DNA of 15,789 nucleotides from Chloroflexota bacterium (GTDB taxonomy: Bacteria; Chloroflexota; Dehalococcoidia; UBA2247; RBG-13-53-26), in NCBI GenBank assembly GCA_003650185.1, contig QMOF01000022.1:1-15789 (forward strand). The letters run 5' to 3'. The notes beneath the pieces are model-generated. The model saw only the letters and a program-made list of their open reading frames with translations, searched no databases and was not told where the DNA came from. Below, piece after piece: positions 6,460 to 11,953 of the stretch (positions within the stretch are counted from its first letter, which is position 1; each line of letters starts with the position of its first letter). The translations under genes were made by a program, and so were the position numbers.

Positions 6460-6498
6460 ACCTCTGCGAATAGAAGCTCGTGAAGGTAGGTGCTGCTC

Positions 6499-6870
6499 AT
6501 GGCGTTAAGTGACCAAATCAGGGCGCTCCGGGAGGCCAAGGGGTGGACCCAAAACCGTCTTGCTAATGAGGCCGAAGTACCCCAGCCCACCATCTGGCGC
6601 CTGGAAAAAGGACTCATCCGCAACCCCAAGATGGAGGTTCTGAGGAAAGTGGCACACGCCCTGGGGGCTACCGTGGATCAACTGGCAGGAGGGACCCCAC
6701 AGCAGTTGTCACTTTTTGACCGGGCGTTCGCTGGCGACCCTGTGGGACAAGCCGTGTTTCGTGGATACGAAAAACTGCCCCTACGTCGGAGACAGGAATT
6801 GCTGAACTTCCTGAAATTCTTGGAGCAGCAAGAGGCTGCTGAGCACGATGCGGGAAAGGGGGAAGAGTAA
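6499..6870 (+). CDS. XRE-family repressor (CI-like)
   Basis: 123 aa from the ATG at 6499; a GTG at 6490 would add three residues, but AGGTG sits better spaced for the ATG. A canonical HTH_3 domain fills the first 60 residues: IRALREAKGWTQNRLANEAEVPQPTIWRLEKGLIRNPKMEVLRKVAHALGATVDQLAG. The C-terminal part (LPLRRRQELLNFLKFLEQQEA) is helical and may dimerise. There is no S24 self-cleavage domain. Instead the next gene, overlapping by 1 bp, is an ImmA/IrrE-type peptidase, which in other elements cleaves its partner repressor to induce excision. It is therefore the likely lysogeny repressor, transcribed from its own consensus promoter. Confidence 0.92.
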   Translation: MALSDQIRALREAKGWTQNRLANEAEVPQPTIWRLEKGLIRNPKMEVLRKVAHALGATVDQLAGGTPQQLSLFDRAFAGDPVGQAVFRGYEKLPLRRRQELLNFLKFLEQQEAAEHDAGKGEE

Positions 6871-7910
6871 TGAAACCCTATTTCGGAATGCCGACCTGGC
6901 CGGGATACTATGCTTGGAAGCTATTGCGGGAGGCAGGGGTTATGTCGCCACCTGTGCCCACGGAGCCCTTGGCGGAGCATCTCCATTTGAAGGTGCGGCA
7001 CTTCTGCGCTTCTCAGCATTTTGGCCTCCCTGAAGAGGACGAGGAGGACGACCCTCCACCGCCCAATCCGCCAGCGGGAGCACCTCTGTTTGATGACCGC
7101 CCTTACTGGCGGCAGAATACTATGGCTCAGGGACGGCACCGAGGTAGGGTGATCGACGGGGTACTGCGGCCCGAAAGCCATACGGTCTGGCTCGATGTGG
7201 AGAAGCCGATAACCCGCCAGCGGCTCACCTTTGGCCACGAATGCGCCCACGAATTAATGCCGGGCCATCAGGGGTTGAGCTATTTGGATAGCGGATGCCT
7301 CGTTGACCCCACTCGGACTAACAGGTATGAGCAGGAAGCCACTGCCTTCGGAGTCCATCTACTTATGCCAGCCCCGTGGTTTTTCGAGGATGCTCATAGC
7401 GTTGAACTGGGCTTGAATGCTGTGCACCTCCTGGCACACCACTACCTCACGTCGCTGGAGGCCACTGCCATTCAGTATGTTAGGCTGAACCTCCACCCAT
7501 GCGCTCTGGTTATGGCAGAGCCAAACACTGAGTTCCCAGAAGGCTCCTGGGACTTCCCTCTCCTGGTTCGCTATTCGGTACGCAACCGCGCCTTTCAGGA
7601 TTTCATCCGACCAGGCACACCTCTGCCCCGTGGGACACCTCTTGCCTTGACGTCTTTATCGCAGGTTCCCAGTGCTGACCGGGTAAGTGGGTGGGCCCTC
7701 GGGCTGCGAGTTGACCGTCGCTATCTAGTAGAGTGCTGGCCCTGGGGCAAGGAAGGCGATGTCATGGTTCTGGTATGGCAGATTCCTGAAGGCAACCAGG
7801 GGCGGCTGTTTTCATTGAGTAGCTATGTCTTTGGGGCTTGTGGGTATAAGAGTCGCTTGGCCCCTCTACCTGTCCCAGCCCCCAGGACTCTGGTGGGTGT
7901 GCAAGCTTAA
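6870..7910 (+). CDS. ImmA/IrrE-family zinc metallopeptidase (anti-repressor)
   Basis: 346 aa. The zinc-binding HEXXH is seen as FGHECAHELMPGH (H123, E124, H127). About 27 residues later YEQEATAFGVHLLMPAPWF supplies the third ligand region (E154/E156) and the family's typical FA-x-x-LLMP motif. ImmA of ICEBs1 and IrrE-type enzymes cleave XRE repressors. The start overlaps the repressor stop by one base (TAATG) after a GGGGGAAGAG ribosome site, so the pair is made together. Unusual points are an acidic-proline linker at about 53-70 and a long C-terminal half (about 185-346) without a family I recognise, which might sense the inducing signal. Confidence 0.9.
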   Translation: MKPYFGMPTWPGYYAWKLLREAGVMSPPVPTEPLAEHLHLKVRHFCASQHFGLPEEDEEDDPPPPNPPAGAPLFDDRPYWRQNTMAQGRHRGRVIDGVLRPESHTVWLDVEKPITRQRLTFGHECAHELMPGHQGLSYLDSGCLVDPTRTNRYEQEATAFGVHLLMPAPWFFEDAHSVELGLNAVHLLAHHYLTSLEATAIQYVRLNLHPCALVMAEPNTEFPEGSWDFPLLVRYSVRNRAFQDFIRPGTPLPRGTPLALTSLSQVPSADRVSGWALGLRVDRRYLVECWPWGKEGDVMVLVWQIPEGNQGRLFSLSSYVFGACGYKSRLAPLPVPAPRTLVGVQA

Positions 7911-7928
7911 AGAGTTGAGTTCCCTTCC

Positions 7929-7956
7929 TGGGCAAAGAGAGTTAGACTTGGGCAAA
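7929..7956 (+). repeat. Direct repeat TGGGCAAA x2, 20 bp apart
   Basis: TGGGCAAA at 7929-7936 and again at 7949-7956, two helical turns apart, in the 69-bp gap before the unrecognised gene pair. It may be a regulator site; no promoter consensus is clear nearby. Confidence 0.3.
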
Positions 7957-7979
7957 AGGGAAAGGACGGAACCAGACGG

Positions 7980-8555
7980 TTGGCTATGAACTTAACAGAG
8001 GACCTGGACACCGCCTTTCAGCTTTCCAGGAAGGGCGTTACTGAGGGAGCCGAGTTGCCCATGGTTATGGTCAAAGGTACCGAGAGAATCATTATCGGCC
8101 TTGCCTGCGAGGACGCTGACCAGAGGGCCAAAGTGCTGTTCGGCATGGGAGTGATGCTTTCCCACCTCAAGCCCGAGCACGTGGTCTTCTCAGCCATCGC
8201 CTGGTGCTTAAAGCAGTTTCTCAGGAGGCCGTCCGAAGCCCCCGACAGGGAGGAGGTGGTCCTGGTGGGGTGGAAGACCAGAGAGGGCAATGGCGGTAGC
8301 CGGGCCCTCCCGTTCACCCGGGTCGGGAAGGAGTCTATCTGGGGAGAGGTTATGCAGGTGGAGGACTTTGAAAGCCCTCCTTTGGATGCCTTCTGGGACG
8401 GAGTTAGGTTGGGAGAAGCTCATCCAGAACTGGCTGAGGAATGGCGGAGGAAGGTGGGGATAGCTGTAGACCAGCCAGAGCACCCGAACCGTAAGGTTGA
8501 TAAGGGGGTCAATGGACACGCTGGAAAAGCTAATCAGAATCTGGCCGATTATTAA
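7980..8555 (+). CDS. Unrecognised 191-aa protein
   Basis: I do not recognise the family. The frame opens at a TTG (7980) with CGGA nine bases before it; an ATG follows at 7986 and could also be used. Residues about 1-85 look like an alpha/beta unit (PMVMVKGTERIIIGLACEDADQRAKVLFGMGVMLSHLKPEHVVFSAIAWCLKQF). After a charged linker a second part (EEVVLVGWKT...RALPFTRVGKESIWGEVMQVEDFESPPLDAFWDG) follows. No catalytic motif, signal peptide or membrane span is visible. Its last 44 bp overlap the next gene in another frame, so the two are probably made together. It lies between the repressor cassette and the integrase, a common place for cargo genes. Confidence 0.8.
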   Translation: MAMNLTEDLDTAFQLSRKGVTEGAELPMVMVKGTERIIIGLACEDADQRAKVLFGMGVMLSHLKPEHVVFSAIAWCLKQFLRRPSEAPDREEVVLVGWKTREGNGGSRALPFTRVGKESIWGEVMQVEDFESPPLDAFWDGVRLGEAHPELAEEWRRKVGIAVDQPEHPNRKVDKGVNGHAGKANQNLADY

Positions 8556-9744
8556 ATGGCTGGACGACGCCAGATGGGGTGCAGGAGCCTCTGGCTCCAA
8601 CATACCCGGCCCTGTTTTTGAAAAGCATCTGGATGATCGTGGAAAGGTGTTAACCCATTGGCTCTGCTACATAACAGACCAGCAGCGCCCCTATGAGCAG
8701 GTTTGGAATGAAGGCGGGCCGGTGTTTGCAGAGGTTGTCAGTGAATACTTGTCTACTGCCAAGCAGGGACACCATGTTTTAGATATTCTGCAAGCTTACA
8801 CAAGGAGCACGGGCCCTGGCCAGGTAGACGAGTTTGTCTCAAGAAGGCAAGAGCTTCAAGGACAGCCTATTAGATATAAACCTCGCTTTGGAATGCATCA
8901 GTTGTCAATAGCGCGAACCCTCGGACTCTTGCCTCAATATGGTGGAGATATTGTAGCTTATCTCTCGGCTAATGAGGAGTTTTGGCTTGGGCCTACCGGA
9001 GGGAGCGACTCGCCGATCTGGAGAATGGCTTTCTTGCTCTACCTGCTCTCGTATGACCAGATTACCAGAGGTATGTTGAGCTTTCACCGGCAGAGGGACG
9101 ATTTTCTCCGGGACCTTCAGGACCGCGAACAGGAGGTAGGCCGGCTTCTGAACGACAAGGCGAGTCTGGAGAATAGATATAGGAGATGGGTCAGAAGGGA
9201 AAGGTTCCACAAGAGGCTGTGGGCAGCGTTCCGGGATTACTTGAAGCCGGGCAGCTATTACGAGAAAGTGTTCATGAGGCATTTCGGAGAGGTGGGCAGT
9301 AGTGCTGCTACCCACCTTTTCAATAGTGACCGAAATGAGGTGCTGTCGTGGCTGGAACTCCCGGGCGATACATGGAATCTGCAATTCTCACGGATGCTTC
9401 TTGGCAGTCAGATTACCCACCCTCGGGATCTGAGGGAGGCATATGACAGACTACGCCACCGAGGTCTTGTGTCCAAGGCATTTTACCCGGAGCAGTTTGA
9501 CGTCTCATTCGACTTTTCCCCAAGAATGTGCGACAGAGCAAATCAAGACTTGTGTCTCTTCAGGAAGGCATCAAGAATAAAGGCCTACTGCTTGGCGGAA
9601 GCGAGAACGGACAGCAGGCCTTGTCCAGTAACCATGATTCTTTGTGGCTACCAGTCTGAATGTCAACAGGTGAATTGCCCCGTACCACAGGGTGTAGGTG
9701 AGGATCTGTGTCAAGGGTGCGCCCGTGAAGTAACTATGCCGTGA
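8512..9744 (+). CDS. Unrecognised protein (about 411 aa) with coiled-coil and nine-Cys tail
   Basis: I do not recognise the family. The ATG at 8512, with AGGGGG just before it, is preferred over the upstream TTG at 8497. The first 180 residues are a mostly helical domain rich in aromatic residues. A charged helix (HRQRDDFLRDLQDREQEVGR and on, about 190-225) looks like a coiled coil. A basic helical region follows. The last about 75 residues carry nine cysteines (pairs such as CDRANQDLC, CQQVNC and CQGC), suggesting one or two metal sites. It overlaps the 191-aa gene and ends just before the integrase. Its codons look more A/T-rich by eye than the neighbours, a hint of separate origin. The function is open; a defence or cargo role is speculation. 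Confidence 0.82.
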   Translation: MDTLEKLIRIWPIIKWLDDARWGAGASGSNIPGPVFEKHLDDRGKVLTHWLCYITDQQRPYEQVWNEGGPVFAEVVSEYLSTAKQGHHVLDILQAYTRSTGPGQVDEFVSRRQELQGQPIRYKPRFGMHQLSIARTLGLLPQYGGDIVAYLSANEEFWLGPTGGSDSPIWRMAFLLYLLSYDQITRGMLSFHRQRDDFLRDLQDREQEVGRLLNDKASLENRYRRWVRRERFHKRLWAAFRDYLKPGSYYEKVFMRHFGEVGSSAATHLFNSDRNEVLSWLELPGDTWNLQFSRMLLGSQITHPRDLREAYDRLRHRGLVSKAFYPEQFDVSFDFSPRMCDRANQDLCLFRKASRIKAYCLAEARTDSRPCPVTMILCGYQSECQQVNCPVPQGVGEDLCQGCAREVTMP

Positions 9745-9767
9745 CCAAGAGGCGAAAGGAGGCTCGC

Positions 9768-11360
9768 ATGAATGTAGCTATTTATGCACGGGTATCATCA
9801 GAGCGCCAGGACATTGATCTCTCCATCTCGGCACAGCTTAAGGCGCTGAGGGAGTATGCCTCTCGGAACGGCCATGTCGTGGTCAAGGAGTTTGTGGACG
9901 AGGCGGAGAGCGGCCGGACCACAGCGAGGCCAGCCTTTCGGGAGATGATCTCTATGGCACGCCGTGCCTCAAAACCCTTCGACATCATCCTGGTGTGGAA
10001 GTATTCCCGCTTCGCTCGCAGCAGAGAGGACTCCATCGTCTATAAGACCGTGCTGCGCAAGAACGGCGTCCAGGTGGTCTCTATCACGGAGCCTTTTGAG
10101 GACACTCCCACGGGGAGGCTCCTCGAAGCCATCATAGAGAGCCTGGACGAGTTCTACTCGGCCAACCTGGGACAGGAAATCATAAGGGGCATGAGGGAGA
10201 GCGCCTCCAGAGGCTTCTTCCTGGGTTCGCGCGCTCCCTACGGCTACCAAAAGGTGCGGGTGAAAGACGGCGGCAAGGAGCGTCCCCGGCTGGAGGTCGA
10301 CCCCCATACGGGGCCAGTGGCAGCTCGCATCTTCCGGGTGCTCCTGGAGGGCAAGGGCCTTACCGACATCGCTAGAGCCCTGAACGGCGAAGGCATCCCG
10401 GCCCCTAAAGGGAAGAGGTGGAATAAGACCACCTTGCACAAGATAGTTACTAACGAAGCTTATACAGGAACCCTGGTCTGGGGAAGGCAGGGGAAAAGCC
10501 AGGAGCCCGTCAGGCTGGAGAATGCCTGGACTGCCATCGTGGACAAAGAGACCTTTCAAAAGGCCCAGGAGTTGCTCAAGAAGCGCTCCCCTGCGGTCTC
10601 CCATCCCAGGCGCGTGGCCAGCCCGTACCTCCTCAGCGGCCTAGCCCGTTGCGGCAGGTGTGGCAAGGCCCTCATCGCTGCCGAGGCCAAGGGAGGGCAG
10701 TTCACCTACTATGTCTGCGGCACCCTCATCCGCCAGGGTTCAGGGGCATGCGACTCGCTTTACCTGAACGCCCACAAATTTGAAGACTTGGTGATAGGCA
10801 AGATAAAGGAGCGCATCCTCACCCACGAGAACCTTCAGGAGCTGGTGCGACTGGTGAATGAGGAGATGGACGCTCAGGCCAGCGAATGCCGGGAAAGTCT
10901 GGGCACTATTGCTCGGGAGCTTGTTGAGGTCAGCCAGCGCTTGGACAGGCTCTATGATGCCCTTGAGACGGGGAAGATAGCTCTGGACGACCTGTCCCCC
11001 CGCATTCAGGAGCTCAGGCAGCGCCAGAAGCAGCTTGAAGCCTCAAGGCTGGAGATGGAAGCCCGCCTGTCTGATAGACGAGCAGAGCTGGCAGACCTGG
11101 GCCTGGTGACCGAGTACGTGGAGGACCTGAGAAATGTCCTCACCTATAGCTCACTCGCAGAGCAGAGGGCGTTCATCCGCAGCTTCGTGAAAGAAGTGAA
11201 GGTCACAGGTAAGGACGTCCTGCTCACCTACACCATGCCCCTGCCACCCCACGGGATAACCCAGGAGCGGGCAGGAGTTCTTAATATCGTCCACGATGGT
11301 GGAGCTGGGGGGACTCGAACCCCCGACCTTCTGACTGCCAGTCAGACGCTCTCCCTCTGA
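9768..11360 (+). CDS. Large serine recombinase (integrase)
   Basis: 530 aa from the ATG at 9768, which has AAAGGAGG five bases before it; a GTG at 9741 lacks such a site. It cuts and rejoins DNA at attachment sites through a serine-DNA link. The catalytic domain begins at once: YARVSSERQD with S10 the likely nucleophile, then R81 and R84 in WKYSRFARS. A recombinase domain follows (APYGYQKV near 156, GLTDIARALNGEGIPAPKGKRWNKTTLHKIVTNEAYTG at about 197-234), a zinc ribbon (C295, C298, C317, C328) and a coiled coil (about 375-450). The last about 21 codons lie in the antisense of the tRNA-Ala gene and end within it, so the true tail in the excised circle will differ. Confidence 0.95.
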   Translation: MNVAIYARVSSERQDIDLSISAQLKALREYASRNGHVVVKEFVDEAESGRTTARPAFREMISMARRASKPFDIILVWKYSRFARSREDSIVYKTVLRKNGVQVVSITEPFEDTPTGRLLEAIIESLDEFYSANLGQEIIRGMRESASRGFFLGSRAPYGYQKVRVKDGGKERPRLEVDPHTGPVAARIFRVLLEGKGLTDIARALNGEGIPAPKGKRWNKTTLHKIVTNEAYTGTLVWGRQGKSQEPVRLENAWTAIVDKETFQKAQELLKKRSPAVSHPRRVASPYLLSGLARCGRCGKALIAAEAKGGQFTYYVCGTLIRQGSGACDSLYLNAHKFEDLVIGKIKERILTHENLQELVRLVNEEMDAQASECRESLGTIARELVEVSQRLDRLYDALETGKIALDDLSPRIQELRQRQKQLEASRLEMEARLSDRRAELADLGLVTEYVEDLRNVLTYSSLAEQRAFIRSFVKEVKVTGKDVLLTYTMPLPPHGITQERAGVLNIVHDGGAGGTRTPDLLTASQTLSL

Positions 11361-11371
11361 GCCACAGCCCC
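11297..11371 (-). tRNA. tRNA-Ala (anticodon GGC)
   Basis: The full cloverleaf can be drawn: acceptor GGGGCTG/CAGCTCC with one G-U pair, D-stem GCTC/GAGC, anticodon stem TCTGA/TCAGA around loop CTGGCAG (anticodon GGC at 11339-11337), T-stem GGGGG/CCCCC around TTCGAGT, discriminator A and encoded CCA (11299-11297). GGC reads the alanine codon GCC. Its 3' end faces the mobile element, and the integrase gene ends inside it on the other strand. Confidence 0.97.
11297..11371. other. Attachment-site region (att junction within tRNA-Ala)
   Basis: The boundary between element and chromosome must lie in or very close to the tRNA, because the integrase frame crosses into it while tRNA promoter and clpC lie beyond. 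The exact core cannot be fixed without the other end. Serine integrases need only a few identical bases at the crossover. Confidence 0.6.
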
Positions 11372-11382
11372 GAACGTCTGTA

Positions 11383-11411
11383 AATTTACCAGAAAATCGC
11401 GCGCCCGACAA
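11383..11411 (-). promoter_or_regulatory. Promoter of tRNA-Ala
   Basis: On the minus strand TTGTCG (11411-11406) and TAAATT (11388-11383) with a 17-bp spacer, the -10 ending 11 bp before the tRNA 5' end. This is the only good promoter-like pair near it. It lies outside the element, so the tRNA keeps its own promoter after integration. Confidence 0.6.
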
Positions 11412-11428
11412 GCGCTGGAACGCGCTTG
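11409..11428. repeat. Inverted repeat CAAGCGC / GCGCTTG
   Basis: Perfect 7-bp arms with a 6-nt centre, overlapping the -35 of the tRNA promoter. It could be a regulator site or a hairpin; no T-run follows on either strand. Confidence 0.5.
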
Positions 11429-11726
11429 CCATGTCTGGCATGTCCTGGCGCTGCATGCCCGATATTCATGTGATGCCATATTGACGCCGTCCTCGGCCCT
11501 TGATATGCCAGCGTGATCCGCCGGCTGCAGACTGCAAGGCAGGAGCCGGTGCGGCAACTGCCCGCTCGGTGCTCGGGGAGGTGGAGCCGATGTCCGCTTC
11601 GCAGGCGAGCCACGAACGACTCTGCCGTCTCCTGGTCACGAGGTATGTGGCTACTTCTGGTTATCCTTGCTTCGGCTATGGAGGCAGCCTCTTAGTGGAG
11701 AGCACCATTTGCTTCGAGCGCTATTG

Positions 11727-11797
11727 GTGACATTCAATTAACCGTGGTGTAACTGCTTTGTCACCCTGACGGGCGGTCTGTTAACTGGTTCTTAACT
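11727..11797 (+). promoter_or_regulatory. TTAAC-like hexamer array, 11-bp period (PHO-box-like)
   Basis: Hexamers start at 11727 (GTGACA), 11738 (TTAACC), 11749 (GTAACT) and 11760 (GTCACC), each exactly 11 bp apart. After a gap come 11781 and 11792 (both TTAACT), again 11 bp apart. OmpR/PhoB-family regulators bind such direct repeats once per helical turn; Bacillus PhoP boxes (TTAACA-like) look much the same. The array lies 64 bp or more upstream of the predicted clpC -35. Whether it acts on clpC is unknown. Confidence 0.5.
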
Positions 11798-11860
11798 GTA
11801 CAGGAATAGTCTTGGGGAACGGTTTCCATCTTCGATGGACTGGTCGAGACCGCAAGGGGG

Positions 11861-11889
11861 TTGCAAAAGGGACAGAACGGACGTATAGT
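11861..11889 (+). promoter_or_regulatory. Promoter of clpC
   Basis: TTGCAA at 11861-11866 and TATAGT at 11884-11889 with a 17-bp spacer, near consensus for the housekeeping sigma factor. The expected start near 11896 gives a leader of about 58 nt. No CIRCE or CtsR-type operator is visible around it. Confidence 0.65.
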
Positions 11890-11913
11890 CCTTGGCACTG
11901 AAGGTTAACTCCC

Positions 11914-11930
11914 TTTTCTGAAGCAGAAAA
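11914..11930. repeat. Inverted repeat TTTTCTG / CAGAAAA in clpC leader
   Basis: Perfect 7-bp arms around AAG, 23 bp before the clpC ATG. It may be an operator or a leader hairpin near the ribosome site (GAGAG, 11943-11947). Confidence 0.5.
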
Positions 11931-11953
11931 TTGTGGTAGAATGAGAGTCAGTT

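Larger units (their letters stand above)
6346..6463. promoter_or_regulatory. Four AGGTATACCT-like operator candidates in the divergent switch
   Basis: A perfect palindrome AGGTATACCT lies at 6346-6355. GCGTATACCC (7 of 10 matching) is at 6386-6395, in the spacer of the leftward promoter. The half-site AGGTAT is at 6425-6430, touching the rightward -35. The half-site ATACCT is at 6458-6463, overlapping the rightward -10. Centres are about 40, 39 and 29 bp apart, close to whole helical turns. This is the expected arrangement for a repressor that blocks both promoters. The binding protein (either XRE regulator) is not known. Confidence 0.5.
1..11371. mobile_element. Integrated temperate phage or integrative element, right part (left end outside window)
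   Basis: Seen: a serine integrase at the right boundary reading into a tRNA-Ala gene, a divergent XRE/XRE-ImmA control region, and a compact leftward replication-recombination operon (primase, helicase, HNH, RusA, ssDNA-annealing-like protein). To the right lie chromosomal clpC and radA. Known: integrases that sit beside the tRNA they target, with the tRNA 3' end rebuilt by the element, are typical of prophages and integrative elements. Inference: the element lies left of the tRNA and continues past position 1. I saw no second copy of the tRNA 3' end within the window. No structural or transfer genes are present, so its type is undecided. Confidence 0.85.
11372..11953. other. Intergenic region tRNA-Ala to clpC
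   Basis: 582 bp without a convincing gene. From left to right it holds the tRNA promoter, an inverted repeat CAAGCGC/GCGCTTG (11409-11428), a tandem CATGTC-type repeat near 11429-11447, then about 280 bp (11450-11726) in which I see nothing supportable, then the TTAAC-like array, two short hairpins (TCCATC/GATGGA at 11825-11839 and GGTC/GACC at 11842-11851), the clpC promoter and its leader. Short open frames here lack ribosome sites and family features. Confidence 0.6.

Noticed and set aside
9741..9767. Integrase start at GTG 9741, overlapping the previous stop as GTGA
   Set aside because: No ribosome site before it, while AAAGGAGG precedes the ATG at 9768, where the family's N-terminus begins.
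9969..10604. 211-codon open frame antisense to the integrase
   Set aside because: A shadow of the integrase coding frame without any recognisable protein pattern.
11500..11730. 76-codon frame in the tRNA-clpC gap
   Set aside because: No ribosome site, low-complexity composition and no family resemblance; likely chance.
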